A stretch of DNA of 64,000 bases from Mycobacterium sp. D16Q14 (GCA_002013415.1 MAEX01000005.1:186001-250000), one strand, 5' to 3'. Positions 9,011-18,469 are shown, counted from the first letter of the stretch. The notes: generated by a model not told the origin, from the sequence alone. Numbers and translations: made by a program.

Positions 9011-9718
9011 CTACGCCCGTTCGGCGATGACCGTGTACACGGGGATGTAGAGCAGCGGATCGTCGAGATCTTGTTCCAGTCGCTCTAGCCGCTCGGGGTC
9101 TCCGCGGTAGGTGCCGCGAATCGCGTTGAGGAACTCGGCCTTTGGTGCCGCCATTGTCGTCGGGTTCAGCTGCAGCACCGTCCATCCGTTGGCAGGCAGC
9201 ACCTCTTCGATCTCCTCTGCCTGCTGTGCGTTCTGGAACGGGGTCGGGATGCCGTGCACGCTGGCCTGAGCGAAACACCATATATACCAACGTGCTCCGG
9301 GGCGTGCGGCCCGGTGCAGCGCGCTCGCGTACTTCGCGTGTCCCTCGTGATCGAAGCAGTGGTACACGCCGCTGTCGATTACGGTGTCGAACTGTGCATC
9401 CCAGCCGTCAAGTTCGGTGGCGTCGGCGACCTGGAAGTCGACGGTGACGCCGGCGGCGGCCGCCCGGCCCTTGGCCTGTTCGATCGCCGAGGGGGAGAAG
9501 TCTAGTCCGGTGACGTTAAAACCTTGCTGAGCAAGATAAATGGCGTTGTCGCCAAGGCCGCAGCCGACATCCAGGATGTCTCCGCGGATCGCGCCGAGCA
9601 GGGCCAGCTCCTTGATGCGTGGTTTGGCGTCCTTGGAATCCCACGGGATGATGGGCCCGCCGTCCTTGACGCTCTCTCGATACAGATCCTCGAAGATGTT
9701 CTGGGTTGGTGCGGTCAT
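9011..9718 (-). CDS. Class I SAM-dependent methyltransferase (tandem copy 2)
   Basis: 235-residue Rossmann-fold methyltransferase. Motif I is DILDVGCGLGDNAIYLAQQG; acidic loop after beta-2 is VTGLDFSPSAIEQAK; motif post-II is DATELDGWDAQFDTVIDS followed by YHCFDHEGH. It is a close paralogue of the gene immediately upstream on the same strand, with long identical blocks through the SAM-binding half and divergence at both ends (YIWCF here, FIACF there). The ATG is five bases after the stop of copy 1, so one transcript is likely. The substrate is unknown; it resembles thiopurine/tellurite-type small-molecule methyltransferases. Confidence 0.85.
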   Translation of the reverse strand: MTAPTQNIFEDLYRESVKDGGPIIPWDSKDAKPRIKELALLGAIRGDILDVGCGLGDNAIYLAQQGFNVTGLDFSPSAIEQAKGRAAAAGVTVDFQVADATELDGWDAQFDTVIDSGVYHCFDHEGHAKYASALHRAARPGARWYIWCFAQASVHGIPTPFQNAQQAEEIEEVLPANGWTVLQLNPTTMAAPKAEFLNAIRGTYRGDPERLERLEQDLDDPLLYIPVYTVIAERA

Positions 9719-9723
9719 GATGT

Positions 9724-10512
9724 TCAGCCCCTTTCCGCGATGATATTGAAGAACGGCATGTGGATCATGTCGTCGTCTAGCTGCTGGAGACGCTCAAATG
9801 TCTTCTGTGCTTCTTCGGCCACACCCGGCCGCTGATAACGCTCACGCATACCGGCAGGCATCTGCTCCGGATCGATACCGGCCGGCGCGGCGCCGATGAA
9901 TGCCGTCCGGGATCCGAGATATGTTGTCCGGCCGAAGTATTGGATGTTCCAGTTGGCTTCGGACAATACGCTCTTGATCTCTTCGGGATCTTGCACGCCG
10001 AACGGCATCGCGATGCCGTTCACGGTGCCATCGCCAAAGCAGGCGATGAACCAGCGCGCCCCCGGGCGGGTGGCCCGGTGCAGTGCCTTCGCGTACTGCT
10101 GATGGCCGTCGTGATCGAAACAGTGATAGACGGCGCTATCGATCACGGTGTCGAACTGTGCGTCCCAGCCGTCGAGCTTGGTCGCGTCGGCCACCTGGAG
10201 GTCGACTGTCACACCCGCGGCGGCGGCGCGTTGCTTTGCCTGTTCAATGGCCGAAGGGGAAAAATCCAGGCCGGTGACCGAGAGGCCTTGCTGGGTGAGA
10301 TAGATCGAGTTCTCGCCGAGACCACAGCCGATATCCAAGATGTCTCCGCGCAGCGCGCCATAGGCGGCGAGCTCTTTGATTCGTGGTTGCGCGTCCCTGA
10401 TGTCCCAGGGCACGCCCGCCGCGGGGGCGCCTTCGAACATGGGTTTGCCGTTGTAGACCGCTTCGAATGCTTCGTGACTGGGAACGTCCGGGGGAGTGGT
10501 CGGTGCCGTCAT
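9724..10512 (-). CDS. Class I SAM-dependent methyltransferase (tandem copy 1)
   Basis: 262-residue methyltransferase with motif I DILDIGCGLGENSIYL, LDFSPSAIEQAKQRAA and DATKLDGWDAQFDTV. I place the start at the ATG at 10512 (MTAPTTPPDVPSHEAFE), because copy 2 also begins MTAPT and because a promoter-like TTGACG-16-TACGTT puts transcription start almost on this codon. The frame is open 30 residues further, but that would run through the promoter and palindrome. Compared with copy 2 it has a longer N-terminus and an insert near the C-terminus (about residues 200-225). It was probably duplicated recently. Substrate unknown. Confidence 0.85.
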   Translation of the reverse strand: MTAPTTPPDVPSHEAFEAVYNGKPMFEGAPAAGVPWDIRDAQPRIKELAAYGALRGDILDIGCGLGENSIYLTQQGLSVTGLDFSPSAIEQAKQRAAAAGVTVDLQVADATKLDGWDAQFDTVIDSAVYHCFDHDGHQQYAKALHRATRPGARWFIACFGDGTVNGIAMPFGVQDPEEIKSVLSEANWNIQYFGRTTYLGSRTAFIGAAPAGIDPEQMPAGMRERYQRPGVAEEAQKTFERLQQLDDDMIHMPFFNIIAERG

Positions 10513-10563
10513 GACCACCAACGTACGCCTCGAAGCCGGGACGTCAACCCCCTTGACAAGGGG
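10513..10563 (-). promoter_or_regulatory. Promoter with 15-bp palindrome for the methyltransferase pair
   Basis: On the minus strand a -35 like TTGACG (complement of 10542-10547) and a -10 like TACGTT (10520-10525) are 16 bases apart, putting the start site within a base or two of the ATG at 10512, so the mRNA may be leaderless. Just upstream of the -35 lies CCCCTTGACAAGGGG at 10549-10563, a perfect 7-1-7 palindrome, a good candidate operator. The regulator is unknown. Confidence 0.45.
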
Positions 10564-10600
10564 CCTACACTTCCCGTCGAAAAGGTTACCCCGCAACGAC

Positions 10601-10631
10601 AATCGCCCCGACCGTGAGGGCCGGGGCGATT
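10601..10631 (-). terminator. Terminator hairpin after rpfA
   Basis: AATCGCCCCG at 10601-10610 pairs perfectly with CGGGGCGATT at 10622-10631 around an 11-base loop, 13 bases after the rpfA stop codon. There is no strong U-tract. It is placed to end rpfA transcription before the methyltransferase promoter. Confidence 0.65.
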
Positions 10632-10644
10632 ATCTAGGTACGGG

Positions 10645-11915
<1,271 letters not shown>

Positions 11916-12110
11916 TTACCGACGAGGTGCCACACCCGAGGGACGGAGCTCGGTGCGCGGGTATGGACTGCGGATGACGGTACGTGCCCGCGCGCATCTC
12001 GTCATGTTGGACATTCCCCGGTGTTTCGTCCACGACAGGGTGGGTTTATTCCCGCCAGTGGTGAGGTCTCCGCAGGTTATTGGGCAGCTCCACCACCCCG
12101 TGTCCGCGCC

Positions 12111-12151
12111 GTGACCATTCTGTGACCTTCGGATGTGTGTCGTAGATCACG
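12111..12151 (-). promoter_or_regulatory. CRP-like site and MtrA-like direct repeats upstream of rpfA
   Basis: TGTGTCGTAGATCACG at 12136-12151 matches the CRP consensus TGTGA-N6-TCACA at eight of ten positions. Next to it GTGACC occurs at 12111-12116 and 12122-12127; on the minus strand this reads GGTCACAGAATGGTCAC, two repeats one helical turn apart, like reported MtrA sites. rpfA is a known CRP target in M. tuberculosis; the MtrA idea is inference. The rest of the 479-base gap between rpfA and moaD holds the riboswitch and no gene. Confidence 0.4.
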
Positions 12152-12230
12152 AAATTGTCCGGGGATCTCTATATGCAACTCTCAGAGTTACCTTAGAGCT
12201 TCCTTAGGAAAAGGATAGGCCAGCGCACTT

Positions 12231-12479
12231 CTATCCTCCAGCGAACGGAGGAAGAACATCCACGACAGAGCCTGATTCCGGCCGGTGGGAGCGGTCGCGG
12301 ACCGCCACGCCGTCATAAAGAAAGGAACAACGCGCCAATACGCGTTCCAGTTCCACTCCTTTGGTGGCCAGTTGACGGGTCAGATCGTTGAAAGAGGCCC
12401 CTGCGGGGAGCTCGACGGTCTCCTCCTGGACACCTGCGGCGGTCGCGGCCGCGGCGAAGTACCGGACGTGGATGCTCAC
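12231..12479 (-). CDS. moaD: Molybdopterin synthase sulfur-carrier subunit MoaD
   Basis: 82-residue ubiquitin-like sulfur carrier; its C-terminus VDVLPPFAGG ends in the Gly-Gly that is thiocarboxylated and inserts into MoaE. N-terminal strand MSIHVRYFAAAATAAGVQEE and the NDLTRQLATKG helix fit the fold. The GTG start directly abuts the moaA stop codon, so the two are translated from one message. It corresponds to moaD2 (Rv0868c). Confidence 0.92.
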   Translation of the reverse strand: MSIHVRYFAAAATAAGVQEETVELPAGASFNDLTRQLATKGVELERVLARCSFLYDGVAVRDRSHRPESGSVVDVLPPFAGG

Positions 12480-13472
12480 CTAGCCGCCGATCGCGCTCAT
12501 GGGGCGGTCTGGCTGCAGGAACGAGGGGTCGTTGATCCCGTGCCCCGGTTTCTTCCCCCACATGGCGACCTGCCACGCCGATGCCACCATCGCGTCGGTG
12601 GCGCCGGAGCGGAGCAGTCCGCGCAGGTCTGACTCTGCGGTGGCGAACAGGCAATTGCGCACCTGTCCGTCGGCCGTCAGCCGGGTGCGGTCACAGTCTC
12701 CGCAGAACGGCCGCGATACCGATGCGATGATCCCGACCGTGGCAGGGCCCCCGTTGACCAGCCAGCGTTGTGCTGGTGCGCTGCCACGGGGTGCCGGGTC
12801 CGTGCTCAGCGTGAACTGCCGACTCAGGGCGGCGTGGACTTCGTCGGCCGTCACCATACGGTCGCGGTTCCAGTTGTGCTCAGCGTCCAACGGCATCTGT
12901 TCGATGATCCGCAGCTCATATCCGTGTTCCAGGCTGAACCGCAGCAGTGCGAGGGCGTCCTCTTTGTACTGCTCGGGTGTCAAAACTGCGTTGATCTTTA
13001 TGGGCGATAGTCCGGCGGCATCGGCGGCTTGGAGTCCGCTGAGGACATCGGATAACCGGTCGCGGCGGGTGATCGCGGCGAAACGATCGGCGTCCAACGT
13101 ATCCAGCGACACATTGATGCGGTCCAGCCCGGCGGCGCGTAGCGCGGCGGCCTTGCGATCCAGGCCGACGCCGTTGGTCGTCATTGCGATATCGGGTCGC
13201 GGTGTGAGGGCGGCCACCGCGGCGACGAGTCGCTCCAAGTCCTTGTATATCAACGGTTCTCCGCCGGTGAACCGGACGCTGCGGATTCCCAGCTCGGTAA
13301 CCGCGATGCCGATAAGCCGAACGTATTCGTCGGCGGTGAGTAGCGCGTCGCTGCGCAACCAGTCCAGTCCCTCTGCGGGCATGCAGTACGTGCAACGCAG
13401 ATTGCACCGGTCGGTCAATGACACCCGCAAGTCGGTCGCGATGCGGCCGAACGAATCAATCAACGGGGTCAT
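12480..13472 (-). CDS. moaA: GTP 3',8-cyclase MoaA (radical SAM)
   Basis: First enzyme of molybdenum cofactor synthesis, converting GTP to 3',8-cyclo-7,8-dihydro-GTP. 330 residues from MTPLIDSFGRIATDL. The N-terminal radical SAM cluster is CNLRCTYC (CxxxCxxC). FTGGEPLIYKDLERLVAA is the SAM-binding stretch, and the C-terminal second Fe-S cluster lies in FCGDCDRTRLTADGQVRNC. The C-terminal PGHGINDPSFLQPDRPMSAIGG ends with the Gly-Gly tail needed for activity. The frame is open 33 residues upstream; I use the Met just before the conserved RVSLTDRCNLRC region. It is followed without a gap by moaD. Confidence 0.95.
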   Translation of the reverse strand: MTPLIDSFGRIATDLRVSLTDRCNLRCTYCMPAEGLDWLRSDALLTADEYVRLIGIAVTELGIRSVRFTGGEPLIYKDLERLVAAVAALTPRPDIAMTTNGVGLDRKAAALRAAGLDRINVSLDTLDADRFAAITRRDRLSDVLSGLQAADAAGLSPIKINAVLTPEQYKEDALALLRFSLEHGYELRIIEQMPLDAEHNWNRDRMVTADEVHAALSRQFTLSTDPAPRGSAPAQRWLVNGGPATVGIIASVSRPFCGDCDRTRLTADGQVRNCLFATAESDLRGLLRSGATDAMVASAWQVAMWGKKPGHGINDPSFLQPDRPMSAIGG

Positions 13473-13506
13473 AAGTGCAGCGTAGCGACCACTTGCGCGA
13501 GCCGAG

Positions 13507-13560
13507 TAGGATGACCACTCACCGCGCCCTATTTGGGGCGCGTTAATCATGTGAGGTGAG
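13507..13560 (+). promoter_or_regulatory. Promoter -10, leader hairpin and ribosome binding site of cspB
   Basis: A -10 like TAGGAT lies at 13507-13512. The leader then forms a perfect 7-bp hairpin, CGCGCCC (13523-13529) with GGGCGCG (13536-13542) around TATTTG. The AGGTGAG at 13554-13560 lies four bases before the GTG at 13565 and selects that start over the GTG at 13556. A structured leader is common for cold-shock genes. Confidence 0.45.
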
Positions 13561-13564
13561 TGCA

Positions 13565-13978
13565 GTGCCAACCGGCAAGGTCAAGTGGTACGACGCCGAG
13601 AAGGGCTTCGGCTTCCTGTCGCAAGAGGATGGCGAGGACGTGTACGTCCGGTCCTCGGCGCTGCCCGCTGGCGTTGAGGGGCTCAAGGCCGGACAGAAGG
13701 TCGAGTTCGGTATGGCCGCGGGCCGTCGCGGTCCGCAGGCGCTGAGCCTCAAGTTGATCGACGCGCCACCCTCGGTGCAGAAGACGCGTCGCGAGAGCAG
13801 TGGGCCGGTGAACCACAAGCACACCACCGACGAGCTCCACGGAATGATCGAGGACATGATCACCTTGCTGGAGGGCACGGTGCAGAGCGAGCTGCGCAAG
13901 GGGCGTTACCCGGACCGCAAGATCGCCCGCAAGGTCTCCGAGGTCGTGCGCGCCGTGGCCAGCGAGCTGGACGCCTGA
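13565..13978 (+). CDS. cspB: Cold-shock domain protein (Rv0871/CspB-like)
   Basis: 137-residue single-stranded nucleic-acid binding protein. Residues 1-65 are a cold-shock domain: [19 protein letters not shown] contains RNP1 (KGFGFL), and [13 protein letters not shown] contains the RNP2 equivalent. The C-terminal half ([16 protein letters not shown] to [11 protein letters not shown]) is a helical extension typical of the mycobacterial Rv0871 type and absent from short CspA. Start chosen from the AGGTGAG four bases upstream. It is transcribed away from moaA, sharing the intergenic promoter region. Confidence 0.88.
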   Translation: MPTGKVKWYDAEKGFGFLSQEDGEDVYVRSSALPAGVEGLKAGQKVEFGMAAGRRGPQALSLKLIDAPPSVQKTRRESSGPVNHKHTTDELHGMIEDMITLLEGTVQSELRKGRYPDRKIARKVSEVVRAVASELDA

Positions 13979-14003
13979 CCTGAGCTTCATCCGCGCCGAA
14001 GAT

Positions 14004-14699
14004 GTGATCGCGGCGCTCGATGCCGCCGGCGATTCCGGCCGGGCCAAGAAATCGGCGCGGTTCTTCAAGACCGGGCCTGGTGAGTACGGCGAGGGCGATG
14101 TCTTCGTCGGCGTTTCTGTACCCGATCAGCGCAAGCTTGCGCGGCGATTCCGTGGCATCGGACGCGACGCGGTGGTGCGGCTGCTGGCCAGTGAGGTGCA
14201 CGAACACCGCCTGACCGGGTTGATCCTGGCAGTCTGGGAGTTCACGCACGCCGAAGGTGTCGAATGCGAAGCCTGGGTGCAGATGTACCTGCAGCAGGTC
14301 TGCCACGGCCGGGTGAACAACTGGGACCTGGTTGACTCCTCTGCTGAGCAGATCCTGGGGGAATGGCTTGTCGGCCAAGACTATTCGCTGTTGTTAGAGC
14401 TGGCGGCCGAAGATGACCTCTGGCGTCGGCGGGTTGGCATCATCGGAACCTCCGCCTTCACCAAACGCGGTGATGCGCAACCCCTTCTCGCGGTGGCGCC
14501 GCTGGTCATCGAGGACCGCCGGGACCTGATCCAGAAGGCTTACGGCTGGATGCTGCGCGAGGCCGGAAAGCGCTGTGGTGCCGAGGTACTCAGTGAATAC
14601 CTGGATGTGCATGCCGCGGCCATGGGTCGCACGGCGCTCAGCTACGCCACGGAGCATCTCGATGCCCAGGCGCGCGCGGAGTATCGCGCGCGGCGCTAG
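14004..14699 (+). CDS. DNA alkylation repair protein, AlkD-like
   Basis: 231-residue HEAT-repeat (ALK) protein of the AlkC/AlkD DNA glycosylase superfamily, which excises N3/N7-alkylated purines. Recognisable parts are KKSARFFKTGPGEYGEGDVFVG, VSVPDQRKLARRF, and VNNWDLVDSSAEQILGEWL with the conserved Trp-Asp of the catalytic surface. QKAYGWMLREAGKR follows near the C-terminus. The GTG at 14004 is the first usual start, but LSFIRAED just upstream looks like family sequence, so a CTG at 13980 could be the real start. It has no counterpart at this place in M. tuberculosis. Its TAG stop overlaps the stop of the convergent gene (CTAG). Confidence 0.88.
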   Translation: MIAALDAAGDSGRAKKSARFFKTGPGEYGEGDVFVGVSVPDQRKLARRFRGIGRDAVVRLLASEVHEHRLTGLILAVWEFTHAEGVECEAWVQMYLQQVCHGRVNNWDLVDSSAEQILGEWLVGQDYSLLLELAAEDDLWRRRVGIIGTSAFTKRGDAQPLLAVAPLVIEDRRDLIQKAYGWMLREAGKRCGAEVLSEYLDVHAAAMGRTALSYATEHLDAQARAEYRARR

Positions 14700-15205
14700 T
14701 CCTTCCAGGTAGTGGCTACGGACCAGGTGGCGCGTGCTTTGAAGACTTGCTCACCCAGTTCGTTGACACCGACCGTGGGCACTGCCACCTCGATACCCAC
14801 CAGCTTCCTCCCTGCCTTGTCGACGGTCGGAACGGTGACCGCCGAGCGGTGATCCCAATAGATCACTTGGTCGCCGTACTTTGTCGACGGTGCCGCCAGA
14901 TGGGCGTACGCCGCTGTGATCGCCCATGGGCCTTTGGAGATCTGTGAGTCGACCGAAAGCTGAACGAGTTCAGCATCATTCACGAAAAGTTCAACGATAT
15001 GACCCGGCGGGTCGCATTTGGCGAGCGTTCTATCGCAGTAGAGCAGCGGGCCTACCCGCACCAGGGTGCCGTGGGTGAAAGCACTGATCTCGGGCCGCTC
15101 GTCCGGGCCTTCTCTATGCTCGCGTAGCTGCCAGGCGATGAACCCCACCATCGCGGCAGCGGTCAACACCAAGACGGCGGCGAGCGCCGCCAGTTTTGCC
15201 TTCAC
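14696..15205 (-). CDS. DUF2771 exported/membrane-anchored protein (Rv0875c-like)
   Basis: 169-residue protein starting at the GTG at 15205: VKAKLAALAAVLVLTAAAMVGFIAWQL is an uncleaved signal anchor or signal peptide. The rest is an extracytoplasmic beta-rich domain with a Cys pair (YCDRTLAKCDP) and strands such as VELFVNDAELVQLSV and LVGIEVAVPTVGVNEL. The frame runs about 130 residues further upstream, but that part is the shadow of the MFS gene. The start overlaps the stop of that MFS gene (GTGA), so the two are translationally coupled. Function unknown. Confidence 0.8.
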   Translation of the reverse strand: MKAKLAALAAVLVLTAAAMVGFIAWQLREHREGPDERPEISAFTHGTLVRVGPLLYCDRTLAKCDPPGHIVELFVNDAELVQLSVDSQISKGPWAITAAYAHLAAPSTKYGDQVIYWDHRSAVTVPTVDKAGRKLVGIEVAVPTVGVNELGEQVFKARATWSVATTWKD

Positions 15206-16869
15206 GCGACTACCTTGCCACCCTCTTGTTCGGCCATCACCGGGCGGTTGCCGCCCAGGCCCGGAATCAAGGAGACGCCGCGGAAGCTGGCCAGTGTCTG
15301 CGCCAGGCCGAGGAGGAGTACCGCCGATATCACCGTGAACCCGACCCATAGGTCGGTGTAGATCATCACGCCTATCGCGCCACCGAGCACCCAGGACAGC
15401 TGCAACAGTGCCTCGGAACGCCCGAACGCCGATGCGCGGGATTCCTCGGGCAGGTCGTCCTGCAGGGAGGCATCCAGTGATGCCTTCGCGATGGCGCTGA
15501 CCCCCGATGTCACCAGTGTCGCGAACACCACCACCGCCAGGACCCCGGCGAAGGCCGCCGCGAGCGCCACCACCGTGACCGCGCTGGCGCACCGCACCAC
15601 GAGCAGGGCGGGGCGGCCGAGCTTGAGCCGGGCGCTGGTGGCATTGCCGGCGAAATTCCCGATACCGGCGGCGGCGCCGATCATGCCCAGCATTGCGAGC
15701 TGTTGGAAGCCGTGCGCATCATGGGATTTGGCGACGAAGGCCGGATAGAGGGTGAGGAAACCGACCATCACCTTGATGGTGCAGTTGCCCCACAACGCGG
15801 TGATGATGTTGCGGCCCAGCGGCTGGCGGATCTTGTCCTGCTGCTTGTGGGAGCGGCGGAGCAATATCGTTGGGTGTTCGCCGTCGTCGCCGTGGTAACC
15901 GAAGGTCGTAGGCACCTCACCGGCGGTCACCTCGACCCACTTCGGGATGCGCATGGACGCCCAGGCGCCCACCGCTGCGGCGGCCATGACGGCGAAAAGT
16001 GCTCCGGGCAATTGGAACAGCCGGGTGAACGAAAGCTCGAAGGCTCCGGCGATCGCACCGCCCACAATGGTCCCGCCGACCAAGCCGAAGGTGGTGAGCC
16101 GCGAGTTGACTCGAACCAGGTCGATTGTCGGAGGCAGCACACGCGGCGTGACGGCGCTCCGCAACACGCCAAAAGACTTGGACAGCACCAGCATTGACAG
16201 CGCGCACGGATACAGCACCCAGGGCGGGAAGCTGCCGCTGGCACCGTCGTAGTTGGCGATCATGATGACGGCGAGCGCGATGCGCAGCCCAAACGATGCG
16301 GCGAGCGCGGCCCGGCGCCCGTGTTGCAGACGGTCGAGCGCGGGACCTATCAGCGGGGCGATGACCGCGAACGGTGCGATGGTGATGAGCAGATACAGCG
16401 CCACCTTGCTTTTGGACTCGGCAGTGGCGGCGGCGAAGAAGAGTGTGTTCGCGAGAGCCACTGCCATCGCGGCATCCACCGCGAAATTGGCCATGACCGG
16501 ATAGGTGAGTGCGGTCAGGCCCGATTTGTCGGCACCGTCGGCCGTCGCGGCCTTGTGGAACAGCCCGTACATCCGGGAGCCCATTTGACGGCTGCGCATC
16601 GCGGCGACCCGGGTGACCGTCAGCTTCTGCGGGATCTCCTGGTCGGGTGGGGGCTGCCGTCGCACCCGCTCCCGGCGTTCATCGCCGAGTGGCGGCAGAT
16701 ACCGGTTCGATGAGCCGCTCGCGCGACGAGGATCCCGCTTGGAGCCGCCCGTCGGATAGTTGGCCATACCGGGGTGGGAGTTGGCGTCGCGCGCATCCTG
16801 ATTACGGCGACGAGATGGGGAGTCACTACCGGATTGGCGGTTCCCGAACCGCGCGTAGTCGTCCCGCAC
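15202..16869 (-). CDS. MFS transporter (Rv0876c-like)
   Basis: 555-residue integral membrane transporter. The first ~95 residues are a hydrophilic, Arg/Ser-rich cytoplasmic tail (DSPSRRRNQDARDANSHPG), unusual for MFS proteins but typical of the Rv0876c type. About twelve hydrophobic helices follow (e.g. VALYLLITIAPFAVIAPLIGPAL with the loop-2 motif DRLQHGRR; LSWVLGGAIGVMIYTDLW). It overlaps the DUF2771 gene by four bases; the pair is conserved in mycobacteria. The substrate is unknown. Confidence 0.85.
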   Translation of the reverse strand: MRDDYARFGNRQSGSDSPSRRRNQDARDANSHPGMANYPTGGSKRDPRRASGSSNRYLPPLGDERRERVRRQPPPDQEIPQKLTVTRVAAMRSRQMGSRMYGLFHKAATADGADKSGLTALTYPVMANFAVDAAMAVALANTLFFAAATAESKSKVALYLLITIAPFAVIAPLIGPALDRLQHGRRAALAASFGLRIALAVIMIANYDGASGSFPPWVLYPCALSMLVLSKSFGVLRSAVTPRVLPPTIDLVRVNSRLTTFGLVGGTIVGGAIAGAFELSFTRLFQLPGALFAVMAAAAVGAWASMRIPKWVEVTAGEVPTTFGYHGDDGEHPTILLRRSHKQQDKIRQPLGRNIITALWGNCTIKVMVGFLTLYPAFVAKSHDAHGFQQLAMLGMIGAAAGIGNFAGNATSARLKLGRPALLVVRCASAVTVVALAAAFAGVLAVVVFATLVTSGVSAIAKASLDASLQDDLPEESRASAFGRSEALLQLSWVLGGAIGVMIYTDLWVGFTVISAVLLLGLAQTLASFRGVSLIPGLGGNRPVMAEQEGGKVVA

Positions 16870-16906
16870 GCATCAATTGTCCCCCACGGTGAGAAGATGG
16901 TCAGCG

Positions 16907-17644
16907 ATGGACATCACTATCTCCGGCCGCGACGCTCTTTACACCTGTATCGACCAGGCTCGTACAGCCATCGTCGAGTTCAGTGGGGAGACCGTGGGCA
17001 AGTACCTCGGGGCCTCCTCCGAGAGCACCGATCTGCACGCGTTGACCCACCGTTTCGAGGCTGAGCTGCCGGGGTACCGCGGATGGCGTTGGGAGGTGGT
17101 GATGGCCGCCCCACCGGGCGCGACCGCCGCCACCGTCAGTGAGGTGGTCCTTGTGCCGGGCACCGAGGCGCTGCGCGCGCCGACCTGGGTGCCCTGGGAT
17201 CAGCGCATCCGGCCGGGCGACCTTGGCCCTGGCGATCTGCTCGCGCCGCCGCCCAATGACCCTCGATTGGTCCCCGGATATACCGATAGCGGTGATCCAC
17301 AGGTCACCGAGACCGCGGGTGAAATCGGGTTGGGACGCAAGCAGGTGCTCAGTCTGGCCGGGCGCGTCGACGCCGCGCAGCGGTGGTTCGAGGGCAACTG
17401 GGGGCCGGATAACGAGATGGCACGTGCCACCCGTCGGGTGTGCCGGTCCTGCGGTTTCTACCTGCCACTGGCCGGGTCACTGGGTGTCGCGTTCGGGGCA
17501 TGCGCCAACTCGATGGCGGCCGACGGCCGTGTCGTGCATATCGAGTACGGCTGCGGCGCTCATTCCGATACGCCGCAGCCGGTCAATTCCGCGATGCCGT
17601 TGTACGAGCCCTTTGACGACGGCGTTCTGGACCTAGCGGACTAG
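16907..17644 (+). CDS. DUF3027 family protein (Rv0877-like)
   Basis: 245-residue cytoplasmic protein from ATG 16907 (MDITISGRDALYTCIDQAR); earlier GTG/TTG codons at 16889 and 16877 are possible. Conserved blocks are EFSGETVGKYLG, LPGYRGWRWEVVMA, TWVPWDQRIRPGDLGPGD and the C-terminal CRSCGFYLPLAGSLG with VHIEYGCGAHSD. The four Cys/His positions suggest a small metal site. It diverges from the Rv0876c-like gene, and its TAG stop overlaps the stop of the next, convergent gene within CTAG. Function unknown. Confidence 0.8.
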   Translation: MDITISGRDALYTCIDQARTAIVEFSGETVGKYLGASSESTDLHALTHRFEAELPGYRGWRWEVVMAAPPGATAATVSEVVLVPGTEALRAPTWVPWDQRIRPGDLGPGDLLAPPPNDPRLVPGYTDSGDPQVTETAGEIGLGRKQVLSLAGRVDAAQRWFEGNWGPDNEMARATRRVCRSCGFYLPLAGSLGVAFGACANSMAADGRVVHIEYGCGAHSDTPQPVNSAMPLYEPFDDGVLDLAD

Positions 17645-18102
17645 GCGTTTTCCGCCGCGTCCTTGATCTTCGACAGCGAGGTCCGCATCCCTTCGAGGAT
17701 CACCACGTCGAACACCTCGGTCCCTCCGAACATCAGGTTCTGCAGGTTGGTGGAGATGGCCGACCGCTTCTCGCCCAGCACGCGGCGCTCGGTCACCCTG
17801 GTACCGCCGGTCGCGGTGGGCTCCAGGTCATAGCTCCACTCGCTCAGGTTGTCCTTGACGTGCCAGGCCAGGCGCCTGTTCGGCTCGACGGCGGTCAGCA
17901 CGGCGCGTGTCGGCCACACCTTCCAACCTTTGCGGTTGTAGTTGATGACGTTGGTGCCCGCCTGGACAGGTCCGCGCACGAACATCTTGCGAGTCTGCGG
18001 GCTCCATCGGGGCATGTTGTCGAGGTCGGCGATCAGTCCCCATACCTTTTCCACGGGCGCATTGATCTCGACGGCGGTTTCCAGCAGTGATGCGTTGGGC
18101 AT
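17641..18102 (-). CDS. SRPBCC family protein
   Basis: 153-residue helix-grip protein starting MPNASLLETAVEINAPVEK with a strong upstream AGAGGAG ribosome site. Core features are VEINAPVEKVWGLIADLDNMPRWSP and the strand WHVKDNLSEWSYDLEP. The closing helix is VILEGMRTSLSKIKDAAENA. A much longer reading frame continues upstream to 18831, but it is antisense to the MarR gene and not coding. Likely binds a lipid or polyketide-like ligand; none can be named. A paralogue fragment lies at the left window edge. Confidence 0.82.
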   Translation of the reverse strand: MPNASLLETAVEINAPVEKVWGLIADLDNMPRWSPQTRKMFVRGPVQAGTNVINYNRKGWKVWPTRAVLTAVEPNRRLAWHVKDNLSEWSYDLEPTATGGTRVTERRVLGEKRSAISTNLQNLMFGGTEVFDVVILEGMRTSLSKIKDAAENA

Positions 18103-18143
18103 GAGTTTGCTCCTCTTTCCAGGGTGTTTACGGGTTTTTTGAG

Positions 18144-18389
18144 CTACAAGCCGGTTTGCGCACCGCGTGAACCACGCCGTGCCGCGCGCACTTGGAGCAG
18201 GACGATGGCGGTGCCCAGCGCGCCGGTACCGAGTCCGGCGAGTGTGATGGGACGCCAGCATTCGAACGCGGGAATGGTGAAGGCAAAGATGTTGGCGATG
18301 AGCCACAGCAGGGTGCCTACGACGACAACCGGCCACGGATTGAGCAGTGCGGCCGGAAGCGGGGGCAGTTGGGGCGCGGGGGTATCCAC
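18144..18389 (-). CDS. DUF2530 two-helix membrane protein (Rv0879c-like)
   Basis: 81-residue protein from a GTG start: a Pro-rich N-terminus (TPAPQLPPLPAALL), two membrane helices (PWPVVVVGTLLWLIANIFAF and TLAGLGTGALGTAIVLLQV) and a basic tail. This pattern and the position before the marR gene match Rv0879c (DUF2530). Function unknown. Divergent from the MarR gene; the 80-base gap must hold promoters for both. Confidence 0.75.
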   Translation of the reverse strand: MDTPAPQLPPLPAALLNPWPVVVVGTLLWLIANIFAFTIPAFECWRPITLAGLGTGALGTAIVLLQVRAARRGSRGAQTGL

Positions 18390-18469
18390 TAGATGCGCAG
18401 CATACGTGGGAAGAACTACATCGGGCTAGGTCCCTGTGAAAGCCCTGGACGTGCCGTAAGGTTTGGGCC

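Noticed and set aside
15206..15592. N-terminal extension of the DUF2771 frame
   Set aside because: It lies inside the MFS gene in another frame and reads as low-complexity Gly/Arg; the GTG at 15205 gives a proper signal segment.
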